Positions 1 through 12,403 of a stretch of 35,186 nt of DNA are shown here, in pieces. The notes under the pieces were generated by a model. That model had not been told where the DNA came from and ran no database searches. It saw only the letters and a list, made by a program, of their open reading frames with translations. Location of the stretch: assembly GCA_027604185.1 (NCBI GenBank), contig JADGKB010000125.1, positions 1 through 35,186 of the forward strand. Direction: 5' to 3'. The position numbers and the translations under genes are program-made. This DNA is from Boothiomyces macroporosus (taxonomy: Eukaryota; Chytridiomycota; Chytridiomycetes; Rhizophydiales; Terramycetaceae). The stretch's first letter is position 1, and each line of letters begins with the position of its first letter.

Positions 1-446
1 TAGGAGAATATTTGGTATGGACGCAATTTGCAAAACAAGTATTGATTACCACAAAGAAACTTTTAGGAATTTTGAATTTCTCGTTTCCTATTGAAATGTT
101 GTTGAGAATCAAAATGCATTCATGATTGCGTTATGTTTGATAGACCATAAACAAAGACTGATTTCAAGTAATCGTGTCGCCCTAGATATTTACCTGTTTT
201 TTATTAAAAAGAACAGTCTGTATTTGTAAACAATAGGTTGACTGTTAAAAAGAAAGATTAGATACTATCCTACAGATATTAGGGAACAAACTGGAAAACT
301 AAATACCCAAGAGAAATAAATTACAAGTAACAATGCAATATTTTACCTGGAAGATTCTGTTGAAATAAGATATTGATATGGTAAACAACAACAGTGGTGC
401 ATGGTATAAAACAGTAATAAAATACACTTTTCTCTTTATTGTTTTA
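1..446. other. Upstream stretch without an assignable gene
   Basis: No convincing gene is visible. One forward frame is open from the window edge to a TGA near position 101, with ATG at 17, and could be the last few codons of a gene that begins outside the window; it is too short to identify. The remainder is AT-rich. A TATA-like TATAAAA at 405-411 lies about 40 nt before an ATG at 447 and may serve the small gene that follows. Confidence 0.3.
405..411 (+). promoter_or_regulatory. TATA-like box
   Basis: TATAAAA about 40 nt upstream of the ATG at 447. The spacing is similar to, though a little longer than, the TATA boxes found about 25-32 nt before three other starts in this window. Confidence 0.3.
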
Positions 447-508
447 ATGAGTAATAACATACAACATTTGTACACCGAGTATCCAGCTATCGATCTTCAA
501 CAGAAGAT

Positions 509-793
509 ATGATTGAACACTGTCATGAACTATTTCTTCAAGGACAACAACTGGTTTTTATTCAAGATGATGGTATCAAATTTATCCATCCAAAAATGCT
601 ATTGAAGCAAGATACTAATTTTTCAGGTTTCCCCGATGATATGAATGCGGTTGTTTCGTCGCCATTTCCACAGGTAAGAATTGCTAACAAGAGAGTTCAA
701 AGATGAATCCTACAGATATTTGAAATATCATTCTTTGATGAGGTAGTAGCTGATTTGCCAGCCTCCTCTTCGGCAATTCTTCAATATCAATAA
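509..793 (+). CDS. Small hypothetical protein, intron structure uncertain
   Basis: No family recognised. The frame opens at ATG 509 and is acidic and mixed, including FIQDDGIKFIHP. At 673/674 the codon CAG is followed by a good donor (GTAAGAATTG). Two readings are possible. A 42-nt intron (674-715, ending CCTACAG) joins an exon 716-793 that ends ILQYQ with its TAA inside AATAAA, a pattern shared with other genes here. Alternatively an 18-nt intron ending CTAACAAG (674-691), resembling the first intron of the PI4K gene, or no intron at all, leads to a TGA at 704-706. The start could also lie upstream: ATGA at 447-450 plus an intron 451-503 would join in frame just before 509. The longer version gives about 80 residues. 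Existence of a gene is plausible; its exact structure is not settled. Confidence 0.4.
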
Positions 794-870
794 ATCATTT
801 TCATTCATTGTGAACTGTAGTAACTAGATTAACAAACGATTTAAATCAGAGAAAACTAATCAAAGAATTA

Positions 871-1059
871 TTAAATTATTTTGTGTCCATATCTGTCCAA
901 CTCTTTCTTTACCTCTTTCCTTTGTTCACGAACAAACTTTTGAATCTCTTCCAGTAATTCAATCCTAAAAGCAGTGTCATTATCATCATATGGAGGCTGA
1001 ATTTCTGTTGTCAAGTCAATTTCCTATTTCGCTTTATTATTTTTCAAGAACACAGTCAT
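871..1059 (-). CDS. Very small hypothetical protein (about 52 aa)
   Basis: On the minus strand a 51-codon frame (1023 down to 871) encodes a charged, helical peptide containing RIELLEEIQKFVREQRKEVK and ending YGHKII. It has no Met of its own and is preceded in frame by TAG, which reads naturally as the end of an intron (GCGAAATAG). Splicing from GTGTTC at 1053 removes 30 nt and joins ATGACT (1059-1054), giving a 52-residue protein. That intron is longer than the 17-21 nt norm of the window, so the first exon may really lie elsewhere. The amphipathic, strongly acidic/basic alternation suggests a coiled coil. Family not recognised. Confidence 0.35.
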
Positions 1060-1137
1060 TAACCACTCAAATTACTACATATTATTAACACAAGTGAATG
1101 TGAACAGCTTTATTCAAAAGAGTGTTGATCATTTTCT

Positions 1138-2169
1138 TCACAAGATAATTGCTGATCCAGTATTGGAACTTTCCAAAGCAGCCTCAATTATTTTGATGGT
1201 CAAGACAGCGTATTCTTGAAATATTGCAATCTTTGTAAAGTCCATTGATTCAATAGTATCCGCCATTATCTTGTAAAACTGTGCATAATTACCATTCTTG
1301 ACTTTAATTGCACTATTGACAGAGTCATTCACCAATTTTGCATTTCTTTCTCCAGAAACACCAAAACTAGAATCTGTTACTTTGACTCCAGACCTTAATT
1401 GTGGTTCTTGTGGATCCGTCCCTTCAATCGAAAAAGATCCTTTCATTCCATGTACTACAAATCTCGGGCTGTTGATTCTAGCCACCATTCTGGCACCAAG
1501 CCTTACTATTTGGTCCTTGTACCTTAACACGATCGAAAAGTAATCAACTGTGCTAGTTTCCTGCAGCTGTCTAGTATTGGCAACAATAGCTTGGACTGAT
1601 AAAGGAATTCCAAACAACACCAAAGCTTGGTGTATTAAATGCGGGCCCAAATCATACAATATACCAGAGGCTTCTAGATCAAGCTCCCTCCATGCATCTG
1701 CACTCTTCATGTATGGTCTAAACCTATCAAAGTTTGATTCAACCTCAACAATTCTTCCCAGCTGATTCTCTTTGATTAGCGATTGTACAGTCATGAAATC
1801 ACCATCAAACACTCTGTTTTGGTAGCAAGCTAAAACCAGTTTGTTTTCTTTGGCGAGTGCAATTAGCTCCAACGCTTGCCGATGAGTAGTAGCCATTGGT
1901 TTTTCTACTACTACATGTTTCTTCAAGTGCAAGTACTCCAATACTTGTTGATAGTGTAAATGCGAAGGACTGGTGATTACTACAAAGTCAATATTATTGA
2001 TGAATTCTAGTTTGTTTGTAGTTACTGGTATATCTTCAAATCCAGGAACTGCGTTGTTTGAACTATTCCGTAGAAATGAAACAAGTTTGAATCTGTCGTT
2101 GTTCAAGATAAACGGAGCATGAAACACTTGCGCAGACAATCCAGCACCTACAATTCCTACTGAAATCAT
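1138..2169 (-). CDS. Gfo/Idh/MocA-family NAD(P)-dependent oxidoreductase
   Basis: A 343-residue single-exon protein of normal length for this family of soluble sugar/inositol/diol dehydrogenases. The N-terminal Rossmann fold starts GIVGAGLSAQVFHAPF (residues 5-20, dinucleotide-binding GxGxxG-like turn). The family signature VVVEKPMA lies at 86-93, with Lys90 of EKP as the catalytic/cofactor-contact lysine. The C-terminal alpha/beta domain contains GILYDLGPHLIHQAL (169-183), where the family places catalytic Asp and His. The pattern resembles fungal and bacterial YvaA/IolW-type enzymes, but the substrate cannot be read from sequence. It is divergently transcribed from the reductase at 2393 with a 223-bp shared upstream region. 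No intron is needed. Family assignment is firm; substrate unknown. Confidence 0.9.
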   Translation of the reverse strand: MISVGIVGAGLSAQVFHAPFILNNDRFKLVSFLRNSSNNAVPGFEDIPVTTNKLEFINNIDFVVITSPSHLHYQQVLEYLHLKKHVVVEKPMATTHRQALELIALAKENKLVLACYQNRVFDGDFMTVQSLIKENQLGRIVEVESNFDRFRPYMKSADAWRELDLEASGILYDLGPHLIHQALVLFGIPLSVQAIVANTRQLQETSTVDYFSIVLRYKDQIVRLGARMVARINSPRFVVHGMKGSFSIEGTDPQEPQLRSGVKVTDSSFGVSGERNAKLVNDSVNSAIKVKNGNYAQFYKIMADTIESMDFTKIAIFQEYAVLTIKIIEAALESSNTGSAIIL

Positions 2170-2360
2170 TTATGCAAGTAAAAAGGAAAAGTGTCTAATA
2201 TAATGGCGGGCTCAGTTTCGAGTCATCTTTTGATTACGTGGAAGACTAATCACAAAGATTAAAGACGTTGGTATATCGATATTACTAACCGCCTACCTAT
2301 TACTTGTCTTTACCAATCGTGCGAATGTGTTCTTTAGGCTAATTCGGCCGCAACCTCAAA

Positions 2361-2368
2361 TATAAAAG
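2361..2368 (+). promoter_or_regulatory. TATA box of the acyl-reductase-like gene
   Basis: TATAAAAG centred about 28 nt upstream of the ATG at 2393, in the intergenic region between two divergent genes. This implies a very short 5' leader. Confidence 0.45.
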
Positions 2369-2392
2369 AGAGGAAAATCCAACAGAAACAAG

Positions 2393-3607
2393 ATGCCAAC
2401 AGTTGTTGAAGAATATTTCAAAAACAAGACCGTTTTACTGACCGGATCTACGGGGTTTATGGGCACTGTGTTTGCATTGCAATTACTCCAGCTACCAATC
2501 GCCAAGCTTGTGTTGCTTGTCCGCAATCCATCTCTCCCCTCGTCCATAATCAATTCTCCAAGAGTATCAATCATTACCGGATTTTCATTGGAAAAAGGTC
2601 TCGGTTTATCTCACGATACAATAAATCTACTGGTGGATAATGTAGATTTGGTTTACCACTCTGCAGCAATCATTAAATGGAATGTGCCATTTAAAACCCA
2701 CTTGAATTTAAACACGATTGCAGTAACGGAGCTTTACAATATCTTTAAGCCGTCCAAGCGTTTGGAATTGTTTGTTTTCCTGTCATCTACTGGCTTGGAT
2801 GCTACTAGACCGAATTATACGATTGACAAGCTGCCAGAGACAGTGCTGGACCTTCCTGGTAAATCTGCTCCAGAGCTATTGCAAGAATGGTTGGATATTG
2901 ATACAAACAAGCTGTTGCCGCATATAACAGACCGATCAAATATGGGATACTTGTTCTATGTACTCTCTAAACGCCTCGCTGAGCAGTTATTGCACCATGA
3001 ATTCCAACAACGACCACGGTTTAACGTACTGGTAGCCAGATTTGCCTCTATTGATGCAGCAATGGCTTTTCCAGCTGTTGGATATGCCCATAAATACGAA
3101 GGTGCTGGAGTAGCCCAAATTAAAGCGGGGATTGAAGGATACAGATATCTTCCACCAAATGTACCACCTCAAAACTCTACACCTGTAGATATGTGTGGCA
3201 ACATGCTACTCGTCAATTCTGCTTACGACCGTGTGTTATCATCTGGGTTCAGAGTAATCAACGCAGCCAGTAATACTAGAAACGATGTAGGTATAGATGT
3301 GCGATATGAAGCCAGCTCGCATGTAGTAGGTCCTGTTATCCGACTACCGCTCAAAGAAGCCAAAGATAAACTGGAAAAGATTGCCAAGACAGACAAGAAA
3401 GCCAGAATCAATCTTGTAGCACTTCAATGGCATCTACCAAAGAAAGCAGCGTTGATGAGTGATGATGAAGCGAGAAGAGTAATTGCACTGATGAGTAAGG
3501 AAGAAAAGCAAAAGTGGAGTGTTGATATTAACGATGTTGATTGGGTTGGTATTATGAGAGCAGCCGTTGATCGGTATGTAGCTGAACACCAAATTAGTAA
3601 ATTGTAA
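2393..3607 (+). CDS. NAD(P)-binding fatty-acyl-reductase/male-sterility-type extended SDR
   Basis: A 404-residue single-exon protein. It begins with the extended short-chain dehydrogenase/reductase fold: TGSTGFMG (residues 17-24) is the TGxxGxxG cofactor loop, SAAIIKW (90-96) follows strand 4, FLSSTG (129-134) carries the catalytic-region serine and YVLSK (189-193) is the YxxxK dyad. This arrangement, with the GFxG variant, is typical of the NAD_binding_4 domain of fatty acyl-CoA reductases and of the terminal reductase modules of aminoadipate/NRPS enzymes. The C-terminal 120 residues are charged and lack a clear FAR_C domain or a membrane anchor, so it may reduce or epimerise another acyl or carbonyl substrate. 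The stop is followed by a short spacer and the convergent acid phosphatase gene. Fold certain; substrate inferred only. Confidence 0.8.
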   Translation: MPTVVEEYFKNKTVLLTGSTGFMGTVFALQLLQLPIAKLVLLVRNPSLPSSIINSPRVSIITGFSLEKGLGLSHDTINLLVDNVDLVYHSAAIIKWNVPFKTHLNLNTIAVTELYNIFKPSKRLELFVFLSSTGLDATRPNYTIDKLPETVLDLPGKSAPELLQEWLDIDTNKLLPHITDRSNMGYLFYVLSKRLAEQLLHHEFQQRPRFNVLVARFASIDAAMAFPAVGYAHKYEGAGVAQIKAGIEGYRYLPPNVPPQNSTPVDMCGNMLLVNSAYDRVLSSGFRVINAASNTRNDVGIDVRYEASSHVVGPVIRLPLKEAKDKLEKIAKTDKKARINLVALQWHLPKKAALMSDDEARRVIALMSKEEKQKWSVDINDVDWVGIMRAAVDRYVAEHQISKL

Positions 3608-3679
3608 CATTTGATATTTTGAATTAGAGTTTTGAATTTAATGTTGAATCAAAATATGGGAAATGAACGAACCACATGT

Positions 3680-4621
3680 TTATTTTCTAGGGGCGATTAA
3701 AGTGGAATGTAAAATATTTCCATTCAAATCAACGAAATCGACATTCAAGCTTGATCTGGTTACATCTACTGCAACAAACCCATACGAAGAAGCACCCCAC
3801 TGCTCACTTGAACCTTGAATATCATTAGTACAGAGCCCTTCCACTTGGCCCCCAGCACCACTTTGGATAAACAATGTGTTTTGGTACTTTGCCGATTTAA
3901 GTGTATGTTTATGACCATACATGTAGGAAGATACTTTGTATTGATCAAACAAAGACAAGAGACTGCCCATATAAACACCTGTTCCATCACAAGTCACCAA
4001 GTGATGATGTCCAAGAACGATAATGTATTCGTAGCTTTGCATTTGCTGCAATTGAGATGAAATCCAATCAAGTTGCTTTTGATGAGTTTGGTTTTCAATT
4101 GTCCATCCTTTAGTTTTAAAATCTTGGGCTAGCTCGCCATTGTATCCCTAGAGTTAGTTTGTTTTACATAAAACAATAGGTCAGTGTCGATAAAGACGAA
4201 ACCCACTGTGAACCCTTGTAGTTTTACTGTTTTTGTGTAAAAGTAATCCGGTAGAGTCCACCTTGGATGTATTTGACTGTATTGAATTTCAGCTTCTTCG
4301 TTACCATACCAATCTGAGTCAAGTCTACTTACCGTGGTTGCCCAAGATACAGTACCAAGGTAATTGCCCAGTTAGGCCAGTGAAAGAGTCTAACCAGACA
4401 TTTTGCCATTTGGGATCAGTAACTGAAGTTACTCCAGAGTTGTAGAAATTGTCACCAAGTGCGATAACAAATTGCGCGTTTCTTTGGGTACCGTACCGAT
4501 CCATTTGCTTACCGACTGCTTTTAATTCATTAATGTGGTAATCTGCACCCCAATCACCGAGAGCCATGAATGACAGTTTGGTTTGAGCAAAGACAAGACC
4601 TAACAGTAAAATGCTATTCAT
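3680..4621 (-). CDS. Secreted purple (tartrate-resistant type) acid phosphatase
   Basis: Three exons: 4621-4333, 4313-4168 and 4147-3680, encoding 300 residues, similar to mammalian ACP5. Residues 1-13 form a short hydrophobic signal peptide. All dinuclear-metal motifs are present: GDWG (Asp23), GDNFY (Asp57, Tyr60), GNHD (Asn95, His96), GHHH (191-194) and GHKH (223-226). The GNHD motif is created only by splicing. Exon 1 ends in the first base of Asp97, and the intron GTAAGTAGACTTGACTCAG (19 nt, 4332-4314) must be removed to continue WYGNEEAEIQYS, which aligns with the family. The second intron (4167-4148) is 20 nt and ends CTAACTCTAG. The enzyme hydrolyses phosphomonoesters in the secretory pathway or outside the cell. 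A TATA box lies about 28 nt upstream. Confidence 0.93.
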
Positions 4622-5095
4622 TGAAAATATTTTTTGCCTTCATTCTATTTATACACTGGAATAGGCAAGCAGTTGAACGTGCATCAGTTTCTCGTCTTTT
4701 TCACTCGACCACGTTTTCCAATTGTGTTTGTTTAATTCATCTGATTTAATGGATTGTAGAAAACTTCATTTTCAATTGGAGATTGAATTATCAGTTGTTT
4801 CAATCACTACCTGTTACCATTTTATATGCATGAAGTTGTTGTATAATAAACAAACGTTTCATTAGCTGCCGCAATAATTAGGCTAAAATGTCCAGAACAG
4901 TCACTATCATTTGACTAAAGAAACGCAACAGATGGCTAAGAAGGTATTTGCTAAATAGAGAGTACTATTCTCTTATCTCATAAGTTTCATCAACCTTCTA
5001 GATTCAATAAACTTGTGGTTTCGTGTATTGGTCTAGTAATGTTTGAGTGTCAAAAAGACTCTAGGCCGACATTGGTTGATTGAAAGCTCTTTAAA
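4622..5095. other. Intergenic stretch with no gene seen
   Basis: This is the region between the acid phosphatase start and the tandem repeat behind the YIP1 gene. Apart from the TATA-like element near its left end I see no ORF with coding character, no tRNA-like cloverleaf and no clear repeat. It is AT-rich on both strands. Confidence 0.5.
4645..4653 (-). promoter_or_regulatory. TATA box of the acid phosphatase gene
   Basis: On the minus strand this reads TATAAATAG, ending about 24 nt before the ATG at 4621. Confidence 0.45.
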
Positions 5096-5203
5096 AAACA
5101 GATGGATTCAAATCACCATGACAAACAGATGAATTCAAATCACCATGACAAACAGATGGATTCAAATCACCATGACAAACAGATGGATTCAAATCATTAT
5201 GAC
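5096..5203. repeat. Four tandem copies of a 27-bp unit
   Basis: Four head-to-tail copies occupy 5096-5122, 5123-5149, 5150-5176 and 5177-5203. The shared core is ACAGATGGATTCAAATCA. Copy 2 has one change (GATGAATT) and copy 4 has CATTATG instead of CACCATG. The array begins 15 nt beyond the stop codon of the YIP1 gene, so it should lie in its 3' UTR or just past it. The unit is a multiple of three and open on the minus strand, but no start links it to a gene. Confidence 0.9.
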
Positions 5204-5217
5204 AAAGAAGATTATAT

Positions 5218-6271
<1,054 letters not shown>

Positions 6272-6963
6272 ATGACAGACTTGAAACAAAACAACCTCAA
6301 TTTCCAGCAATCACTGGAGGAATGGATAAACCAAAAAAGACAGACTCTCGATGGTTACAAGCGCAATTACCAAGACAAAGTAAACGCACTCAAAGATCAA
6401 CACCAGTCTCTCGTTCTGTTTCAGAAATCACTGGAAAAAAAGCAACAGCAGTTACTATTAGAGATACAGCAGTACGATACAAAGAAACAAGACTTGTTAC
6501 TGGATCTGCAAGAAATCAATGTAAAAGAAGAACAGCAGTACAGCCAGCTACAAGACATTAATCGCGCTGTAAACAACCTCCAATTGGAAATCAATCAGAA
6601 ACTCAAAGAACAAGAGAAAACAATGATCTTGCAAAAGGAACGAAAAGCGATTGCTCAGCCAACACTTTTATTCTACCAAAAGATTCTCTCCTTGTATATT
6701 CAGCCATTAGGAGGTTATTCCTTTTAATATAGATGGACACAACAAATTCATCTTCAAGAATATCAGCAAGAATGATCCGGAAAGAGAATTTTACTTTTCT
6801 ATTCTTGTTAACGAGAACTATACTGGTAATTAGAATTAATATAGTTGTTGGGTGTAATCCGCCTATTCAAGAGATGGATGATTTAACTAGAGAGTTGAAT
6901 CAGTCTAAAGATTTCTATGGGTTTATCAAAAAAGTGAGAAGATGTTGGCAGTTGAATCTCTAA
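6272..6963 (+). CDS. SPC25: SPC25, NDC80 kinetochore complex subunit
   Basis: Three exons: 6272-6713, 6733-6825 and 6845-6963, encoding 217 residues, close to the usual 220-225. Residues 1-130 are a continuous Gln/Lys/Leu-rich coiled coil. From about 138 comes the globular RWD-like domain: LSLYIQPLGDGHNKFIFKNI, then FYFSILVNENYTVVGCNPPI and the C-terminal helix DFYGFIKKVRRCW, characteristic of Spc25. Both introns are 19 nt (GTTATTCCTTTTAATATAG and GTAATTAGAATTAATATAG) and fall inside the globular domain. Without splicing the domain is unrecognisable. Spc25 pairs with Spc24 and links the Ndc80-Nuf2 microtubule-binding arm to the inner kinetochore. Intron 1 uses a GTT donor instead of GTA. Confidence 0.93.
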
Positions 6964-7093
6964 TATAAAGTTTTATTCGCTGGTCCCGTTACTATGTATA
7001 ATTACAGTGGTTATAGTTCAGTTACACCCACAGTAACAACTGCCATTACTATCAGAAATAACTCTAGTCAGGGTGAATTTTTTTTTAAAAAAA

Positions 7094-8054
<961 letters not shown>

Positions 8055-8317
8055 AAATCTTTTACAGATCTTTTGATTTTGGCAGAGTTGATTCAACTAG
8101 GATAAATACGTTGATTGGATTGATTCGCCTATGATAGAATCTTACTTGAATCAACCATGCTAGGATCTCTTTCAATAACCTGAAGAAGATTACAGCTCAA
8201 TATCTAGACTAGTTCAATGATTGAATAAGATCCATCCAAATATCTGAAATCTCTAAATCAGCAGCGAAAAAAAAATTCCCATTTCCGTCGTTTGGTGAAA
8301 ATTTTTTTCTAATCCAA

Positions 8318-10126
8318 ATGACCCAAAAAATCGCTCTCTTGTCTGTCTCTGATAAAACCGGATTAGTCGAACTAGCGCAAGCCTTACATTCATTCGGCAT
8401 CAAACTCATTGCCTCCGGTGGTACTTCAAAAGCAATTCAAAATGCCGGCATTCCTGTTCAAGATGTTGCTGATATTACCAAAGCTCCTGAAATGCTGGGC
8501 GGTAGAGTAAAGACTCTTCATCCGGCTGTTCATGGCGGTATTCTTGCTCAAAACACCGAGCGAGATGATCAAGATATGAAGAATAGAGGGTACGACAAGA
8601 TTGATTTTGTCGTCTGTAATCTCTACCCATTCGAAAAGACTGTCGCTAGAGAAGATGTTACCGTCCCAATGGCTGTTGAGGAAGTAGATATCGGTAATTC
8701 ATACTTATGTAGGTGGTGTTACTCTTCTCAGAGCTGCCGCAAAGAACCACGCTAGAGTTACAATTGTTTCCGATCCTTCCGACTATTCTACCTTGATTGA
8801 AGAACTAAAGAAATCCGGAAACGCTACTGTATCTCAAGAAACTAGAAACAGATTGGCTTTGAAAGCATTTACTCAAACCGCCAACTACGATCAAGCAATC
8901 TCTCAATATTTCAGAACACAATATTGTGGAAACGGTGATTACCAAATGTTTTTGAGATATGGCGCCAACCCTCACCAGAAACCTGCCCAAGTTTACAGAA
9001 CTGATGGTCCATTGCCATTCAAAGTCCTTGCCGGATCACCTGGTTATATTAATTTATTGGATGCATTAAATGCTTGGCCATTAGTTAAAGAGCTGAAACA
9101 AGCACTAGGATTGCCTGCTGCTGCTTCATTTAAACATGTTTCTCCTGCTGGTGCAGCTGTTGGGTTACCATTAACTGACACTGAAAAGATTGTTTATGGA
9201 GTCCAGGATTTGGGAGACTTGTCTCCATTGGCAAGTGCATACGCCAGAGCTAGAGGTGCCGACAGAATGTCTTCATTTGGTGACTGGATTGCTCTTTCTG
9301 ATAAAGTTGATGTAGTTACTGCCAAAATCATTTCCAGAGAAGTTTCCGATGGTGTAATCGCTCCATCTTATACTCCAGAAGCTTTGGAAATCTTGAAGAA
9401 AAAGAAGGGTGGAAAATACACTGTATTGTCAATTGACCCTGCTTACGAACCAAGTGAAGTTGAGACTAGACAAGTTTATGGATTATCACTTCAGCAAAAG
9501 AGAAACAACTTGTTGATTACTCCAGAAATGTTCAAGAATGTGGTTACAAAGCACAATTCTAAATTATCACCTGAAAATATCAGAGACTTGGTAGTTGCTA
9601 CTATTGCATTGAAATACACCCAATCCAACTCTGTTTGTTATGCCAAGAATGGACAAGTTGTTGGTTTAGGTGCTGGGCAACAGTCTCGTATCCATTGGTA
9701 GCTTTTGTTAATTTTAGTACTAGATTGGCTGGTGAAAAGGCAGACAACTGGTGGTTACGCCATCACCCACAAGTCCTGGCATTTGACTTTAAAAAGACTA
9801 CCAAGCGACCAGACAGAGCAAACGCAATTGACAACTATGTAACTGGACAGATTTCAGATATGGACCACTTCAACTCGCTATTTGAAACAGTTCCACCGCC
9901 ATTCACTGAAGAAGTTAAAAAAGAATTCCTTTCCAAAATGTCTGGATTAGTTGTATCATCAGATGCATTCTTCCCATTCCCGGACAATGTTGAACGTGTC
10001 CACCAAAGTGGTGTAGAATGTGTTGCTGCACCTAGTGGTAGCGTTATGGACAGTGTTGTAGTTGAAGCCTGCGAGCAACGTAAAATCAACATGGTGTTCA
10101 CTGAATACCGTTTGTTCCACCATTAA
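8318..10126 (+). CDS. ADE16/17 (ATIC): Bifunctional purine biosynthesis protein ATIC (AICAR transformylase/IMP cyclohydrolase)
   Basis: Three exons: 8318-8693, 8713-9697 and 9718-10126, encoding 589 residues, the standard length. The N-terminal third is the MGS-like IMP cyclohydrolase domain ([37 protein letters not shown]). The remainder is the AICAR formyltransferase domain, with SFKHVSPAG placing Lys266-His267 exactly at the human catalytic positions and [15 protein letters not shown] at the dimer/active site. Intron 1 is GTAATTCATACTTATGTAG (19 nt) and intron 2 is GTAGCTTTTGTTAATTTTAG (20 nt); the latter splits the conserved RIHC-TRL motif. The protein catalyses the last two steps of de novo IMP synthesis in the cytosol. 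Nothing is missing. Confidence 0.97.
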
Positions 10127-10243
10127 ATTGTTTTAATTGTTATTCATTAATTATTATCTTACAAGAGCTGCCATGTTAGAGCGTGTTTTATTGTGCAGTG
10201 ATGTCATAAAGTTGGTACAATCAAATCCCTTCGTCTTTTATTC

Positions 10244-11205
10244 ATGGGTGTAGATTTCGATGGAAGTTATCGACAAGATATCAGCTTCACTGCTCCAGAA
10301 GGAATAGTAGCAGCAATTATAATGGTCTCATTCTTGCTATGGACACTATTCGTAATAGCAATAGTATCAAGAGACCTGTACAAAGACCCAACGAAAATCC
10401 TAAGCAGAAACTTGCTAATAGTCCAATTGCTCTTTCTCCTATGGCAAATTCTGCAAATCATTGTAAATACCCCACTCTGCACGCCAATGCTGTTTTGGAC
10501 AACCAATTTCTTGGGATCATTAGACCTCTTACTGGTAAACATTGCGCAAGTAAATGATGGTAATACTAGATGCAAGTCCTGAAATCGTTTTGTGTTTTAT
10601 CCAACAGATTGACTCCAGAAATCCTCGATATGTTACGCAATGTTGATATCGGAATATTTTCAGTCATGATGCTAGGTCTATTCATCTCATTGGGAAACGT
10701 TGGCCGACCATCTTCCATAGATTTCATAAACACTGTAATTTGTTTTTAAAAAGTGGAGGATTTTTGGTCCTGGACTGTTTGGAATTATTGTAATGATATT
10801 TGAAAGTTGGCATGCGTATTTCTTGCTTTCAAAGTTGAAAAAGTTCCAGTCGATGCATTCTATTCTGGGTAAAAATATTTCTAGTGAGACTAAACGAGCG
10901 TCAAAGTATCTGATTGCGCTTGTCCTGTTTGACATTTCAATGACTTTGGCTGGGTTGCTCATTTATCTTTACGCATTCACATTTCTTACGGGTTCTCAGT
11001 TGAATAGTGTATCAGCAATTGGTGCTACTTTGGGTGAATCGCACTGTTTGACGAGTGATTGTTTTTAACTCTAGTTACTTTTGTTTTCAAGCTTGTCAAA
11101 AAGATTAACAGGAATATTCATAGTAAAGACACTTCCAACACGCAAACGCTTGATACACAGACCACGGCGTCAATATTTACCAATCATGCTGAAATAAAGC
11201 ACTGA
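10244..11205 (+). CDS. Seven-transmembrane protein, tandem family copy 1
   Basis: Four exons: 10244-10549, 10570-10734, 10754-11054 and 11075-11205, encoding 300 residues. Seven hydrophobic segments lie near 20-41, 57-74, 83-101, 129-146, 164-182, 210-232 and 243-265. A short N-terminus (MGVDFDGSYRQDISF) precedes them and a polar, Thr/Ser-rich tail of about 35 residues follows. Conserved family motifs include LCTPM, SLGNVGRPS, WRIFGPG, WHAYF and SAIGATLGESHCLT. The introns (20, 19, 20 nt) fall after helix 3, before WRIFGPG and inside helix 7; the first and last positions recur in all copies. The layout resembles a GPCR-like receptor, but no DRY, NPxxY or rhodopsin lysine pattern is evident, so no ligand or family is assigned. 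AATAAA overlaps the last codons. Confidence 0.85.
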
Positions 11206-11420
11206 ATATAAACTAGTATTTTAAATCACCAAATAGAGAGATTGATTTAGATCTTCACAAGGAGTACCGCGTTCAATTTAGCCAGAAATCTCTGAAAGAG
11301 ATCAACTATTAATATTTAGTGACTTTTTTAGAGAGAAATGAGTGAAGACGGGCTACACATTGAACAATGAAGTGTACGTCATGACACTGCAATGACTATT
11401 TTCTCTACAAATACTACACT

Positions 11421-12384
11421 ATGGGGGTAGATTTTGATGGAAGTTTGCACTATGATATTAGCTTCAGCACTCCTGAAGGAGTAGTTTCTGGCATAGTCAT
11501 GATATTATATTTGGTAGCAACGGTAGTCGTGCTTGGAATTGTTATCAATGATATTCGAAAAGATCCGACTAAAACATCTTCACGGAATATGCTTGTAATT
11601 CAAATCTTGTTCTTGTTATGGCAAATCCTGCAGCTAGTGCTAAATACTTCTTTATGTACGCCAATGATTGTGTGGGCAACCAATGTCGTGGGATCTACAG
11701 TAATCTTGCTTATCAATTTTGCCCAAGTAACTAGTTTTAATTTAGATGGAAATTCTGAAAGCGTTTTGTTCCTTGTCCAAAAGATTGACTCCAAAGATTC
11801 TCGATATCATGCGAATAGTTGAAATTTGCCTGTTTGTTATTCTAATTGGCGGTCTTTTTATTTCCCTAGGTAACGTTGGGAGACCATCATCTTTGGACAT
11901 GATCAACGCAGTAAAATTCGCTAACATAGTGGAGAATATTTGGTCCTGGATTAATTGCATTCATGGGTGTATTGTTTGAAACGTGGCATTCATACTTTTT
12001 AATGCTGAAGCTAAACAAATTCCAAAAGATGAATTCATTCTTGGGTAAAGAAATCTCTCCCGAGGCTAGAAAAGCGTCAATGCAATTGCGCTTGTTTGTT
12101 ATTTTCGATATTATTATGATTTGGGTTGGGCTGTTGATATACTTGTATGCGTTCACTTCTCTGAAAGGAGCAGAATTAAACAGTCTCTCTGCTATTGGTG
12201 CTACGCTTGGGGAATCTCACTGCCTGACAAGTACTATTTACTTTACCTAGTTATCTTTGTGTTCAAATTGGTCAAGAATATGAACCAGCAGACAAAGAAC
12301 AGTGCCAAAAACACAAAAGGCAAATCTAGACAACCAAGTACTTCAAAAAATACAGAAGAGAATACACAAGCGACTGGTGTATAA
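11421..12384 (+). CDS. Seven-transmembrane protein, tandem family copy 2
   Basis: Four exons: 11421-11726, 11746-11910, 11930-12230 and 12251-12384, encoding 301 residues. It has the same seven-helix plan as copy 1, with identical exon lengths for exons 1-3 (306, 165 and 301 nt), showing that the core is collinear. The introns are 19, 19 and 20 nt. The N-terminus is MGVDFDGSLHYDISF; LNSLSAIGATLGESHCLT precedes the last intron. The cytosolic-looking tail after helix 7 is hydrophilic, rich in Lys, Asn, Gln, Ser and Thr (QQTKNSAKNTKGKSRQPSTS), and unlike the tail of copy 1. It is followed 19 nt after the stop by a triplicated 25-bp unit carrying AATAAA. Function unknown; receptor or transporter both possible. 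Confidence 0.85.
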
Positions 12385-12403
12385 GTCGTAGGGTTATTAA
12401 TGC

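Noticed and set aside
4314..4332. Ciliate origin because of very short introns
   Set aside because: TAA, TAG and TGA all end genes at family-expected positions and none is read through in a conserved domain. Ciliates with a standard code are not excluded, but nothing supports them.
5096..5203. Repeated GATTCAAATC reminiscent of tRNA B-boxes
   Set aside because: It is part of a 27-bp tandem repeat with no A-box or cloverleaf partner.
8694..8712. Apparent frameshifts in ATIC, TRM61, SPC25, the YIP1-family genes and others, suggesting pseudogenes or sequencing errors
   Set aside because: Each break coincides with a 19-20 nt GT-AG segment of constant internal structure, and its removal restores family motifs, so these are introns.
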